In this document: piece after piece, positions 8,117 through 16,420 of the stretch
How the letters are laid out: every line of letters starts with the position of its first letter
Numbering within the stretch: the first letter of the stretch is position 1
Assembly (NCBI RefSeq): GCF_015477835.1
Contig: NZ_JADLQN010000002.1
Location: 186,001-250,000, forward strand
DNA: 64,000 nucleotides
From: Nocardia higoensis
GTDB lineage: Bacteria; Actinomycetota; Actinomycetes; Mycobacteriales; Mycobacteriaceae
Direction of reading: 5' to 3'
Translations under genes and position numbers: made by a program
The notes under the pieces: model-generated
What the model was told of the DNA's origin: nothing
What the model saw: only the letters and a program-made list of their open reading frames with translations
The model's database searches: none

Positions 8117-8470
8117 TCAACCCTTCAACTTGGCCAGATGCTCGTCGAAGCGATCATCGGCGATCGGAATATTCACCCGATACCACTTGTCCCATTGACC
8201 GGCCTTGTCTCCTGCAATGAGGAAGATCGCTTTGCGTTCGAGGTCGAACGCAAAGAGCACACGTAGTTCCGACCGACCAGTCGAACCCGGGCGCAACTCC
8301 TTCATGTTCTTGTGTCGTGATGCCTTGATCGTGTCGACGAGCGGGCGGCCGAGTTGCGGGCCGCGCTCGGCAAGCAACTCGATCGCCGCAATGACTTGCT
8401 CGTATGACTGTTGATCCAAGTTGACCAGCCAGTCTTCGACATATGCCAGGTCCACATCCCAGTTCCCCAC
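8117..8470 (-). CDS. RelE/HigB-type mRNA interferase toxin (Gp49-like)
   Basis: This 117-aa protein of the phage-derived Gp49-like/HigB family carries RPLVDTIKASRHKNMKELRPG, followed by the central strand ELRVLFAFDLERKAIFLIAGDKAGQWDKWY, which are the hallmarks of RelE-fold ribosome-dependent RNases. The start is GTG. It forms a bicistronic unit with the downstream XRE antitoxin. The unit lies between two fadA6 tail copies, so it looks like one cassette of the island. Confidence 0.85.
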   Translation of the reverse strand: MGNWDVDLAYVEDWLVNLDQQSYEQVIAAIELLAERGPQLGRPLVDTIKASRHKNMKELRPGSTGRSELRVLFAFDLERKAIFLIAGDKAGQWDKWYRVNIPIADDRFDEHLAKLKG

Positions 8471-8559
8471 AAAATCTCACGCTATCACCTATAGATGATA
8501 TCACTCGAACGGCATATCCGCTGGTTGCGTAACGAGCAGCTGGCTCGGCAGCCGATACG

Positions 8560-8637
8560 GGCCGCTACGGCCTGCTCACCATCTGCGAGAGCGGCGGCAC
8601 GGCCAACGTGACCGTCATCGAGCGCTTGGATCGCTGA
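8560..8637 (+). pseudogene. fadA6 3'-end copy (25 codons plus stop)
   Basis: GRYGLLTICESGGTANVTVIERLDR-type codons reproduce the last 25 residues of FadA6. The catalytic motif CEGGG has become CESGG and several silent changes separate it from the true 3' end. It is in the same orientation as fadA6. The sequence upstream is unrelated, so this is only a tail. Confidence 0.85.
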
Positions 8638-8647
8638 GTCGACAGGT

Positions 8648-8670
8648 CGGGGCCGACACTTTCGGCCCCG
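8648..8670. terminator. Hairpin after second fadA6 tail copy
   Basis: A 9-bp stem (CGGGGCCGA with TCGGCCCCG) and 5-nt loop start 10 bp after the tail stop, the same arrangement as behind fadA6 itself. Confidence 0.65.
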
Positions 8671-8778
8671 GCGTGCGCGTGCGCTTCACCGCCGCCTTCG
8701 CGTCGAGTCGTGCGGCACGACGACGCCATGCCATGAGTGCGCGGCGGTGCGGTCAGACCCGGGTAGCGCTGCTCGACA

Positions 8779-9048
8779 GTGTGTGCGCGGCAACAGTTCT
8801 CGTGCCATAGCAAAGATTCGAGAACACGGTCTCGGTCTGCATCAACGGAGCAGCGCCGGAAGGCCCGCAGTGGAACGTCAAAGACGACAACCTGCATTCG
8901 GCGTTTCGCCGCTACCGCGACGGGGCCACCCGGGTACACCTCCGGTGATGTGTTCCATGTCGAAGCGGCCCATGCCGCCGGCAAGAACCTGTATGTGACC
9001 CCACTCAACCGGTGTCGGATTCCGTTGGCGGTGTGGCAAAATCGCTGA
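8779..9048 (+). pseudogene. Decayed reading frame, possible toxin tip
   Basis: The last third (GDVFHVEAAHAAGKNLYVTPLNRCRIPLAVWQNR in three pieces) reads like the end of a real protein. The preceding coding signal (PQWNVKDDNLHSAFRRYRDGATR) lies in another frame, which suggests a frameshifted remnant. Its stop precedes the next gene start by 1 nt, the spacing seen for toxin/immunity pairs. I do not recognise the family. Confidence 0.3.
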
Positions 9049-9049
9049 A

Positions 9050-9625
9050 ATGATCGAGTCCAACGCTGTCGCTGGGGCGCAGCTAGTGGCTGATGACCTG
9101 GTGAATGCGTTCGGCCTTCAGGTATTGATCGACGCCGAGACCGATGATCGGCTCGGCGATTCCATCGGCATACGGATTCCCGAACTGGGAGTCGAGATGG
9201 GATATCGCCCCTCCGCCGAAGTCGCACCGGAGTCCGTGGCCTGCCAGTTGGCCAGCCACATTCAGGACGATGTCCTGTCACGGACCGGGATGATCTGGCC
9301 CGAGGACCGCGGGCGTGGCGACCAGCCGCTGGTTCCCGGCGACACGGGGTGGTATCGGGAGAGCGAGCCCGCAGTAGTGGTGCCCTATGGGCACGCGGGT
9401 GCCGCGCATCGACCGGACGGTTCCCTCGAAAGTGTCGTCCGGTGGTGGCTGGGCTACTGGTTCGTCGGGGCGATCGCCGACCCGGCGGGAGATGTGTGGT
9501 TTTCCGAGCACGAGTTCGACGGTGACCTGTCGATGATCCATCCCGGGGTTCGTGTCGACTACGAGGTCGGTGAGAGGTTCCACGGAAAGCTCCGCAAGGC
9601 AACCGTAGTTCGGGTCGCCGGCTGA
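9050..9625 (+). CDS. Hypothetical protein with cold-shock-like C-terminus
   Basis: This is a 191-aa soluble protein. The first 125 residues show no family I can name. The last 55 (GAIADPAGDVWFSEHEFDGD, then GVRVDYEVGERFHGKLRKA) follow the order of strands in cold-shock/S1-type OB folds, although the aromatic RNA-binding residues are poorly kept. The start lies 1 nt after the stop of a decayed frame. By position it could be an immunity or accessory protein. The function is unknown. Confidence 0.5.
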   Translation: MIESNAVAGAQLVADDLVNAFGLQVLIDAETDDRLGDSIGIRIPELGVEMGYRPSAEVAPESVACQLASHIQDDVLSRTGMIWPEDRGRGDQPLVPGDTGWYRESEPAVVVPYGHAGAAHRPDGSLESVVRWWLGYWFVGAIADPAGDVWFSEHEFDGDLSMIHPGVRVDYEVGERFHGKLRKATVVRVAG

Positions 9626-9738
9626 CGCCTGATCTCGGCTCTGAGAGTCCGGGAATCGGTCTCCCAGAGCTGGCTTGCTTTCAGCTCCGCCTCAGTGCCC
9701 GATTTGCCGATCCCGGGATCAGATAACCGCCAGCGGCC

Positions 9739-9819
9739 GCGGGAGACCACTCTGGAGAAGATGGCCTCGCTGCCCGCCCTGGCCGAGAGCAGCCCGTTGA
9801 CCGCCGCCGGGGCCAGCCA
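9739..9819 (+). pseudogene. Internal fadA6 fragment
   Basis: Eighty-one bases are collinear with fadA6 positions 5951-6031 (RETTLEKMASLPALAESSPLTAA compared with RETSLEKMASLPALAEGSPLTAA). Both sides run into unrelated sequence. It has the same orientation as fadA6. It shows that material from inside the gene, not only its extreme 3' end, has been left in the island. Confidence 0.85.
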
Positions 9820-9901
9820 TGGGTGCCGCCCGAGGTTGTGGTGGAGCCGGGAGTTCGCCGGGGCGTGCGCGGTAAGCGGCCGCAGTCATTGTGGAGTGTC
9901 C

Positions 9902-10246
9902 TCAGCGGCCGGAGCCGAACCCCAACAGCGGGACATCGAACATGTCCGGTTGCGGTGTCCGGTGCAGTTCCGGCGAGATTACTTCGGTGATGATCATCTC
10001 GGTCAGGAACTGCACTTGTGCACCGAGAAGATGACTGGTGTGACCGGTCGCCGAATATTCCTTGAGCCCGACAGCTACATGGATGTGTGGTTTGACCTGG
10101 CCTGTCACGGGGTCAACGGCCAGGGTGCCGCCACCGAACGCTTCCACATTGCGTAGGTGAATCTTCGACCAGGCCGGCGCGTCCGGTGTGTCGATTCGCT
10201 CGCAGGGTGTCCTACGAACAGGCACACGAAAGAGCCCTCGAGACAC
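9902..10246 (-). pseudogene. PPC/DUF296-domain protein fragment
   Basis: From about residue 25 the frame matches PPC (DUF296, PD1-like) proteins: WSKIHLRNVEAFGGGTL, then VKPHIHVAVGLKEYSA, GHTSHLLGAQVQFLTEM. The metal-binding-like PHIH and GHTSHLLGA motifs are kept. The N-terminal strands of the domain are absent, and the first 25 codons overlap an unrelated toxin-like tail on the other strand. It is therefore called a truncated remnant. Confidence 0.65.
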
Positions 10247-10341
10247 ATCCGCCGGGTAAGAATTATGATCCCGATGTGATCGACAAGTACCCAGAATTCG
10301 GTCCTTGGTGGCGCAAGCAGAACGGGCTGCCGCCGCGATGA
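10207..10341 (+). pseudogene. Orphan C-terminal tip of an unidentified protein, toxin-like position
   Basis: The 44 codons end in DPDVIDKYPEFGPWWRKQNGLPPR. They have the composition of the very end of a secreted or polymorphic toxin and no upstream body. The TGA stop overlaps the ATG of the next gene (ATGA), as in many toxin-immunity pairs. The family is not recognised. The call rests on position and the two other similar arrangements nearby. Confidence 0.4.
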
Positions 10342-10889
10342 TGACAATCGAAGTCGACGGTCACGGGATCGTCGCGATAGACGAAGACGACGAGAACGCC
10401 GCGTATTCCGCCGCGCGGATACTCACATCGTCCGCTCCCGCTACTGATAGTCCGGGCACGGTAGGAGACATCCGAGTGATGGTAGAGGTGTTGCGCCGCC
10501 ACGGCGGCATCGCACCACGCGCACTACTCGGGGCGCAGTTCGTCGTCAGTGACGACGCGACCACCACCCTGATCGAAGTCGAAGTCGCATCATTCGACCT
10601 GATCGACAGCGACGAACAACGAACAATCGCGAGCAGGCTGTGGACACGCCCGTTCACCTCGGGCTTACCTTCGGACATGGCCGACGCCGTCCTGCACGGC
10701 CTGACCGCCGACGCGCGTGTCCAGCTGCCCCCCGGTGTTCTTCGGGTCGACCGCGCGGGGTTCGATGTCACGAATTCCTCCGAGGCAATTTTCGCCAAGA
10801 CCGCTTCGCTGTTGGGGATCGCTATCTCCGTCAAACTGTCAGGCCGCGATCCTGAACCGATACTGCGAGCCGCAATCCAGGATTGGTAG
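10338..10889 (+). CDS. Hypothetical protein, candidate immunity partner
   Basis: This 183-aa acidic soluble protein has no signal peptide or membrane segment. It is translationally coupled (ATGA) to the toxin-like tip before it. The segment MADAVLHGLTADARVQLPPGVLRVDRAG is a possible alpha/beta unit, but no known family is evident. A second ATG three bases downstream is equally possible. Immunity is suggested only by position. Confidence 0.5.
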   Translation: MMTIEVDGHGIVAIDEDDENAAYSAARILTSSAPATDSPGTVGDIRVMVEVLRRHGGIAPRALLGAQFVVSDDATTTLIEVEVASFDLIDSDEQRTIASRLWTRPFTSGLPSDMADAVLHGLTADARVQLPPGVLRVDRAGFDVTNSSEAIFAKTASLLGIAISVKLSGRDPEPILRAAIQDW

Positions 10890-10962
10890 CCGCACCGAAG
10901 CCTGTCCCGGCGGCCCCGGGATTACTCGGGGGCACTCCACCGGCGACGACCCGGACAGCTGC

Positions 10963-11018
10963 GTTGCGATCGGATCCGAGGGCCTCGGTGAGGTCGGCGA
11001 TGAAGAACACCTGGCATG
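10963..11018 (-). pseudogene. Short fragment of an XRE/MmyB regulator gene
   Basis: Fifty-six bases match the part of the intact MmyB-type regulator gene around 38702-38757 (encoding VFFIxDLTxxxxSDRN). Surrounding DNA is unrelated. It is one of two MmyB scraps in the left part of the island, both in the orientation of the intact gene. Confidence 0.6.
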
Positions 11019-11092
11019 TCCCCGGTGAATGCGACCGCCTGGAATTAGAGTCCTGTTAGCACTGGTGAGGGGTCAGAAAGACACTGAGAACC

Positions 11093-11300
11093 ATGGCAGG
11101 ACGGAAACGGCGGCGGCGCCAATACGGCGGGATGGACACCGACGCTGCGAAAGAGCTCAAGGAACTGCGGGAGCAGAATGCCCGGTTGAAGCGAGTTGCT
11201 GGCCGATGCCGAGCTGGAGAAAGACGCGTTGCGAAAAATCGCTCGGGGCAAATTCTAGGCGCCGCGGCCAAGCGGCGAGCTGTGGACATGCCATGCAGCA
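11093..11300 (+). pseudogene. IS3-family (IS407-type) transposase OrfA remnant
   Basis: RQYGGMDTDAAKELKELREQ followed by NARLKR is the OrfA coiled-coil segment. One extra G after NARLKR shifts the frame. In the next frame the normal ending LLADAELEKDALRKIARGKF-stop continues, followed by AAAKRRAV, which resembles the first residues of OrfB. The N-terminal HTH and all of OrfB's DDE domain are missing, so the element is inactive. Confidence 0.8.
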
Positions 11301-11528
11301 CCCACCACCCGGTGGCCTTCGGGATCAACTGAAACCGACGAAACAACCCGGACTCTACTCCCGGGTGGTGGCGTTATCGGGGACTGGCCACTTGCATGAG
11401 AAGTCGGCGAAGCGGTCGACTTCTCGCAGATATGTGCCGACCTCACCGAATGAGGCATCGGAAACCCGAGGCGATGGCGGTGCTGCGCGCTGTCGGAACG
11501 ATTCGAGGGCTGATCAAGGGGTGCGGCT

Positions 11529-11565
11529 GAACGGCCTCGCCTCGATGGTCGGGGTGAGGCCGTTC
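11529..11565. terminator. Terminator hairpin downstream of the DUF397 gene
   Basis: A 10-bp stem (GAACGGCCTC with GAGGCCGTTC) and a 17-nt loop lie 28 bp beyond the stop of the leftward DUF397 gene. Confidence 0.6.
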
Positions 11566-11592
11566 ACTCGTGCCCGGATGGCCCTTCGGCGT

Positions 11593-11799
11593 TCAGGGCC
11601 GATCGAATTGACCGTCGCGGGCTCCGGCGAGGAAGGCATCCCATTCCGCCGGGGTGAAGGTCAAGACGGCCCCCCTCGGGTTCTTGGAGTCGCGCACGCC
11701 GACGCCACCGCCGTCCAGATGTGCGATCTCGACGCACTCGCCGCCCGCGTTGCTGAACGTGCTCTTGAACCAGTGTGCGCCGGATAGGTCTGCACTCAC
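11593..11799 (-). CDS. DUF397-domain protein
   Basis: This 68-aa DUF397 protein has the signature W-K-S-x-F-S-N-x-x-G-x-x-C-V-E-I-A followed by VGVRDSKNPRG and the closing FTPAEWDAFLAG. Such proteins are small partners encoded next to DUF5753-XRE regulators across actinobacteria and affect development and secondary metabolism. The BldB/WhiJ-type systems are the best studied. Its GTG start overlaps the regulator's stop by 4 nt, so the two are coupled. The molecular role is not settled. Confidence 0.88.
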   Translation of the reverse strand: MSADLSGAHWFKSTFSNAGGECVEIAHLDGGGVGVRDSKNPRGAVLTFTPAEWDAFLAGARDGQFDRP

Positions 11800-12689
11800 G
11801 ATGTGTACTCCTTCGCGATCTGTCCCACCAGTTCCCTGGTGTTCTCTTCGTCCAGCGCCGCTCGCTGGATGTCTTCCACGGCCGCGCGGTGGCGCGCTAC
11901 CAGCGCATCTTCCTCGAGGAACAGTGCGCCGGTGTAGCCCTCCACATAGACGACCGGTGGCACCGGTTCCGCGCGCACTGACAGCGGGGGAAAGTGCAGC
12001 AGGACAAAACTCTGGGTACGCAGGCCCATGTGCGGCCCCGCCGTGAAGGGAACGACTCGCAAAGAGACATTGGGCATGCGGCTGACTTCGATGAGATGGT
12101 GCAGCTGCTCCACCATCACCTCGGCACTCCCGACATGATGGCGCAGGGCCGCCTCGGAGAGCAGCGCGTTTAGCTGGAAGCCGGGTGCCCCGGTGAGCCG
12201 ATGCTGTCGCCGCGCGAGCAATTCCAGTCGGCGCTCTACATCGACCGCAGAGACCACCGGATCGGTCGTGGTCTCGATCCACCTTCGATAGCTGCTGGTC
12301 TGCACCAAGCCGGGCAACAGCGTCAGCTGGAAGGCGGTCAGGCGATCGCACGCCTGCTCGAGGCTCATGTAGTGGTCGAAGTGCGGATTGACCACATCGG
12401 AGTACGCGCGCCACCACCCCTGCGTCGAGACGCTGTCGTTGATCGCCCTCACCTCCTTGTGCAGCTCGAGAACTTCCTCTCGCTCCGCCTCGCTCGCGCC
12501 GTAGAGGTCGAGCAGTTCGCGGTACTGCGCCGTGCTGATGCGCGCCGGCCTTCCTTCCTCCACACGCCCGATCGTCTGCTTGGACACCTCGATGCACGTG
12601 CCCGCGGCGAGCTGACTCTTGTTCGCCCGCTCTCTGAGCTCGCGCAGCCTGCGGCCGAGCGCTCTCCTCGGAAGTGTCGAACCTGTCAT
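11796..12689 (-). CDS. XRE-family regulator with DUF5753 domain
   Basis: This is a 297-aa WhiJ-like transcription factor. The N-terminal helix-turn-helix reads LRELRERANKSQLAAGTCIEVSKQ and TIGRVEEGRPARIS. A DUF5753 sensor domain follows, from YMSLEQACDRLTAFQLTLLPGLVQT to VYVEGYTGALFLEE. The ATG follows a good AGGGAGG ribosome site. An inverted repeat 28 bp upstream could be its own operator. With the DUF397 gene and two divergent P450 genes it forms a regulator/oxidase module common in Nocardia and Streptomyces. Confidence 0.88.
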   Translation of the reverse strand: MTGSTLPRRALGRRLRELRERANKSQLAAGTCIEVSKQTIGRVEEGRPARISTAQYRELLDLYGASEAEREEVLELHKEVRAINDSVSTQGWWRAYSDVVNPHFDHYMSLEQACDRLTAFQLTLLPGLVQTSSYRRWIETTTDPVVSAVDVERRLELLARRQHRLTGAPGFQLNALLSEAALRHHVGSAEVMVEQLHHLIEVSRMPNVSLRVVPFTAGPHMGLRTQSFVLLHFPPLSVRAEPVPPVVYVEGYTGALFLEEDALVARHRAAVEDIQRAALDEENTRELVGQIAKEYTS

Positions 12690-12716
12690 CCTTCGTGCCT
12701 CCCTACCAGGGTAGTT

Positions 12717-12740
12717 CCACCACGGACCGGTGCGTGGTGG
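12717..12740. promoter_or_regulatory. Inverted repeat upstream of the XRE/DUF5753 gene
   Basis: CCACCACG and CGTGGTGG flank an 8-nt centre, placing a dyad about 30-50 bp before the regulator start. It is a plausible autoregulatory operator for the divergent module. Confidence 0.5.
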
Positions 12741-13171
12741 ACCGTGCCGTCGTGGACCGGTTCTTAATGAACCGCCCCACGATGGACGACCAACCAATTT
12801 CGTACGAATTGCCTTGTCAGGCATTCATTTTAGGTCGATTTGGTGTGTACTTGAGGGGCTTCGGCGGTGGGGGAACCGGGGCTCAGCGATATCGCGGCAA
12901 ATCCAACACTCTTGTGCCCAAAGGATCTGAGATGCCTGTGTACGAAATATGTCTGCTTCTGGCGGTTCTTCCGCTGGCGGCGCTGGGTGTGCTCGTGCCG
13001 TTCCTTGCCGAGTCCCGGAAGTCAGCTGAGCCAATCCGCGTGCGCACCAACGAGTTCCGACGATCGACGGGTAGGCGGGCCGACTCCGATGGTTGGGCTG
13101 ATGTCCGAGTGAGGGGTGGGCATGTCGACTGCCCAAGCGTCCGATTCGGCGCGAAGCCGCTGGCTACCTCC

Positions 13172-14446
13172 GTGCCTGTCAGGAAAATCGATGGTGCTGC
13201 TCCCAGCAAATGCCCTATCGGTCGCGGCTCGCCGCCGGACGCCGATAACGCATCGCGTGTCCCGATCTTCACCGAACAATTCGCATCCGACCCGTATGGC
13301 GCATACGCCCGGATGCGTGAGCGGTTCGGTTCGCTGGTGCCGGTGTGGCTGGCTCCTGGGGTTCCCGCGACGTTGGTGATCGGCTATCGGACCGCGCTGG
13401 AGATCCTCAACGATCCCGAGCGCTTCCCGGCCGATCCCAGTTCCTGGCAGCGTGGCATCCGCCAGGGGTGTCCGGTTCTGCCGATGATGCAGAAGCGTCC
13501 GAACGCGTTGCGCAGCAGTGGGATCGAGCATGCGCGGTATCGCGCGGCGAACGTGGACGCGCTGCGGCGCGTGGATTTGACCGCCCTGCATGCGCTGGTC
13601 GAGCGCAGTGCGCTGAGGTTGATCGACGGGTTCGGCGGCTCAGGTCGGGCCGATCTGCTCGGCGACTACGCACGCCCGCTGGTGTTCGAGGTGATCGGCG
13701 AGCTGATCGGGTGCGATCCCGACATCAGTGAGCGGGTCGCTGCCGGGATGGCGACGATGTTCGACACCACCACCGATGCGGTCAGCGGGAACCGTTCGGC
13801 GGTGCGGGCGTTGGGCGAGCTCGTCGCCCGCAAACGTGCCCGGCCGGGGGAGGACGTCACGTCCTGGCTGCTCGCGCATCCTGCCGGTCTGGACGATGCG
13901 GAACTGGTCCATCAGCTGTTCACCTTGTATGCGGCGGCGAGTGAGCCGTTGACGAATCTGATCGTCAACACGGTGTCGTTGATGACGAGCCGCCCGGACT
14001 TCGGGGGCCGGGTCGTCGCGGGTGAGGTCTCGACCCGTGACGCGCTGAACCATGTGTTGTTCCGTGATCCGCCGTTGGCGAACTTCTGCATGTCCTACCC
14101 GCGTCAACCGCAGCTCGTCGGCGGCATTTGGCTGCCGGCGCATCAGCCGATCGTGATCAGCCTGGCCGCGGCCAACAACGACCCGGCCGTGATGGGCGGC
14201 AACATCTTCGGCAACGAGTCCCATCTGGGACTGGGCGCAGGGCCGCACCGTTGCCCCGCACGGGCGCTGGCCGAGCTGATCGCCGGTGATGCGATCGATC
14301 AGCTCCTCGACGTGCTGCCCGAGATCGAACTGGCGGTCCCCGCCGACCGGCTGAGCTGGCGGCCGGGCCCGTTCCATCGGTCCTTGGAAGCGCTGCCGGT
14401 CGTCTTCACACCTGTTTCGTCACTGTCGGTTCCGACCCTCCGCTGA
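13172..14446 (+). CDS. Cytochrome P450-like protein with atypical active site
   Basis: This 424-aa P450-fold protein opens its core with PIFTEQFASDPYGAYARMRE. The heme loop is GLGAGPHRCPAR, which keeps Cys and His but lacks the leading Phe and the Gly after Cys+1. The I-helix reads LYAAASEPLTNL where most P450s have A-G-x-(E/D)-T-T, so oxygen activation may be altered. The start is uncertain. The open frame continues upstream to an ATG at 12932 with a hydrophobic segment (LLLAVLPLAALGVLVPF), so a membrane-anchored 504-aa form is possible. The gene is followed 17 bp later by a second, canonical P450. Confidence 0.72.
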   Translation: MPVRKIDGAAPSKCPIGRGSPPDADNASRVPIFTEQFASDPYGAYARMRERFGSLVPVWLAPGVPATLVIGYRTALEILNDPERFPADPSSWQRGIRQGCPVLPMMQKRPNALRSSGIEHARYRAANVDALRRVDLTALHALVERSALRLIDGFGGSGRADLLGDYARPLVFEVIGELIGCDPDISERVAAGMATMFDTTTDAVSGNRSAVRALGELVARKRARPGEDVTSWLLAHPAGLDDAELVHQLFTLYAAASEPLTNLIVNTVSLMTSRPDFGGRVVAGEVSTRDALNHVLFRDPPLANFCMSYPRQPQLVGGIWLPAHQPIVISLAAANNDPAVMGGNIFGNESHLGLGAGPHRCPARALAELIAGDAIDQLLDVLPEIELAVPADRLSWRPGPFHRSLEALPVVFTPVSSLSVPTLR

Positions 14447-14463
14447 ACGTTAGGCGATCCCTC

Positions 14464-15744
14464 ATGACCGATCTGCAAACAACACCCGTACCTGGCCGCG
14501 AGCCTGATCCGATCCGGCTGGACGTCACCGGCGCCGACATCATCGGCGAAGCCATCGCGTTGCGTGAGCGCGGGCCGCTGGTCCGGGTGCTGCTGCCCGG
14601 CGATATCCCCGCGTGGGCGGTCACCGACCCGGAGGTGATCAAGGGACTGTTCACCGACTGGCGGGTGTCCAAGGACGCCCATCGACATTGGCCCGCCTTC
14701 ATCACCGGGGGAGTGCCCGCGGACTGGCCGCAGATCGCGTGGGTGTCGGTGCGCAACATGTTCACCGCCTACGGCAAAGAGCACCACCGTCTGCGCAGAC
14801 TCGTCGGCCCTGCCTTCAGCGCTCGCCGCGTCGCCGCGTTGCGCCCGCAGATCAGGATGATCATCCGCAGGCTGCTCGACGATCTCGCCGCCCGCCCCGA
14901 CGGGACGGTGATCGACCTGCGCGAGGACTACGCCACCCAAGTGCCGCTGCGGGTGATCACCGCCCTGATGGGAGTCCCCGCCGAGCTGCAACCGCGACTG
15001 CGGGTGTGTGTCGACGAGATCTTCTCCACCAGCCCGCGCCGCGACCCGTCGACCACCTTCACCGAGCTGGTCGACACCCTGACGCAGTTGGTGGCGCGCC
15101 GCCGCATCGAGCCCGGTAAGGATATGACCAGCCTGCTCATCAGCCACCGCGACAACGACGATCGGCTCAGCGAAGAAGAACTCGTCCACACGCTGTTGCT
15201 GGTGATCAGCGCCGGCTACGAGACCACCGTCAACCTGATCGATCGGGCCGTCTATCAGTTGTTGACCCGGCCTGAGCTACTGGCGCAACTGCGTACCGGT
15301 GCTGTGACGTGGTCGCAGCTGATCGAAGAGTGCTTGCGGTACGCGCCGCCGGTGCCGAATCTGCCGCTGCGCTACGCGGTCACCGATATCGACATCGCGG
15401 GCCAGCGGATCGAAGCCGGTGAGGCGATCCTCGCCTGCTTCGCCGCCGCCAACCGTGACCCGCACCTGCACGGCCCGCATCCCGACGTCTTCGACCCGAC
15501 CCGCCCGAACACCGAGCATCTGTCCTTCGGGTACGGGCCGCACTACTGCCTCGGTGCGGCCCTGGCCCGGCTGGAGGCGATCGAAGCACTCCCCGCGCTG
15601 TTCGGGCGGTTTCCCGATCTGACGCTCGCTGTCGAGCCGGGTGAATTGCGGCCGCTGCCCAGTTTCGTATCCCACGGACATCGGTCCCTGCCCGCGTATC
15701 TGGACCGGCCGCGCGATCCGGGAGGGCCCCACCGTGGCCGCTGA
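14464..15744 (+). CDS. Cytochrome P450 (canonical)
   Basis: This is a 426-aa soluble class I bacterial P450 monooxygenase. The I-helix is ISAGYETTVN with the oxygen-activating Thr. The ExxR motif is EECLRYAPP and the heme-binding loop FGYGPHYCLGAALAR. No ferredoxin or reductase gene lies nearby. It is in tandem with the atypical P450 and precedes two small genes, the first of which overlaps its 3' end. The substrate is unknown. The association with XRE/DUF397 proteins suggests a conserved module, not a sterol role. Confidence 0.9.
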   Translation: MTDLQTTPVPGREPDPIRLDVTGADIIGEAIALRERGPLVRVLLPGDIPAWAVTDPEVIKGLFTDWRVSKDAHRHWPAFITGGVPADWPQIAWVSVRNMFTAYGKEHHRLRRLVGPAFSARRVAALRPQIRMIIRRLLDDLAARPDGTVIDLREDYATQVPLRVITALMGVPAELQPRLRVCVDEIFSTSPRRDPSTTFTELVDTLTQLVARRRIEPGKDMTSLLISHRDNDDRLSEEELVHTLLLVISAGYETTVNLIDRAVYQLLTRPELLAQLRTGAVTWSQLIEECLRYAPPVPNLPLRYAVTDIDIAGQRIEAGEAILACFAAANRDPHLHGPHPDVFDPTRPNTEHLSFGYGPHYCLGAALARLEAIEALPALFGRFPDLTLAVEPGELRPLPSFVSHGHRSLPAYLDRPRDPGGPHRGR

Positions 15745-16009
15745 TATTCCGTCGATCTGCGCCGTCGTCCCGCTCGAGCAGGCACCCAGCATCCGCACCG
15801 CCGCCGACGAGCGCCGCCACGACAACCCGCACTGGCCCACACGATCACCCGAACACGCCGCGAACGCGCTGCAGCTCCACGGCGGCTGTGCCTGGCACTG
15901 CTCCACCAAGCTCGCCGCCCTCCTGGTGAGCAGGAACGACTACCAGTACTTCCGCGAACGCGGCCGGATCGAAGGAAACGCATGGGCACCATCGCTCTCG
16001 GACTGCTGA
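15734..16009 (+). CDS. Small hypothetical protein of the P450 module
   Basis: This is a 91-aa protein starting at a GTG inside the P450 3' end (11-nt overlap). It contains HGGCAWHCSTKLAALLVSR with two Cys and two His close together, which could bind metal. No known domain was recognised. Overlap with genes on both sides indicates cotranscription with the P450. Confidence 0.55.
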   Translation: MAADIPSICAVVPLEQAPSIRTAADERRHDNPHWPTRSPEHAANALQLHGGCAWHCSTKLAALLVSRNDYQYFRERGRIEGNAWAPSLSDC

Positions 16010-16290
16010 ACCTCAGCGTCAGCTCCGCACCCGAGGCCGACCGCCACACGCTCGTCGAACTCGCCGCGGCGCACGGCTGCACCATCACCCACGTTCTCGA
16101 CATCGACGCAGACACGTTCATGCCCACCACGCTCATCATCGACAGCGCCTGCAAGATCCGCGCCACCACGATCCTGGCCCCGAGCATCGAACACTTCGGG
16201 ACAGCGACCAAAGCACTCACCCTGGCAGCCACGCTGGTCGTGCCCCGAACCGTCATCCCCCGGGTGCGCGGCTGGAACCCCAATCCCTGA
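15982..16290 (+). CDS. Small hypothetical protein of the P450 module
   Basis: This is a 102-aa protein with an AAGGA ribosome site, overlapping the previous gene by 28 nt. LVELAAAHGCTITHVLDIDAD, then SACKIRATTILAPSIEHFG, has the strand-helix rhythm of a small Rossmann-like or resolvase-like N-domain, but no catalytic motif is visible. The function is unknown. Confidence 0.55.
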   Translation: MGTIALGLLNLSVSSAPEADRHTLVELAAAHGCTITHVLDIDADTFMPTTLIIDSACKIRATTILAPSIEHFGTATKALTLAATLVVPRTVIPRVRGWNPNP

Positions 16291-16332
16291 CCGCACACCG
16301 CCGCGTTCAGTTCTGCTCGTATACCCCCGGGT

Positions 16333-16350
16333 TTCGGCGCGGCGGAGCAC
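16333..16350. repeat. 18-bp repeat of the abiEi 3' end
   Basis: The 18 bases TTCGGCGCGGCGGAGCAC recur exactly at 17287-17304 within the last codons of the abiEi gene (encoding VLRRAE on the minus strand). The copy lies just beyond the abiEii stop side and looks like a scrap of a related abiE locus. Confidence 0.6.
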
Positions 16351-16380
16351 AGAGCCCGCCGACTTCGAGGCCGGACGGTC

Positions 16381-16413
16381 GACGCGACGCTCATCGAGCG
16401 CCTGGACTACTGA
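16381..16413 (+). pseudogene. fadA6 3'-end copy (10 codons plus stop)
   Basis: DATLIERLDY-stop reproduces the FadA6 ending NATIIERLDS-stop, with the core ATCGAGCGCCTGGA identical to the original at 6453-6466. It has the same orientation as fadA6 and is followed by a hairpin. It lies about 10 kb from the gene. Confidence 0.7.
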
Positions 16414-16420
16414 CCCCGGA

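Noticed and set aside
6453..8637. Classical tyrosine-recombinase att sites in the fadA6 tails
   Set aside because: The repeated ends fit the idea, but no integrase gene or exact long core identity is present, so no att sites were annotated. The pattern is reported as a finding only.
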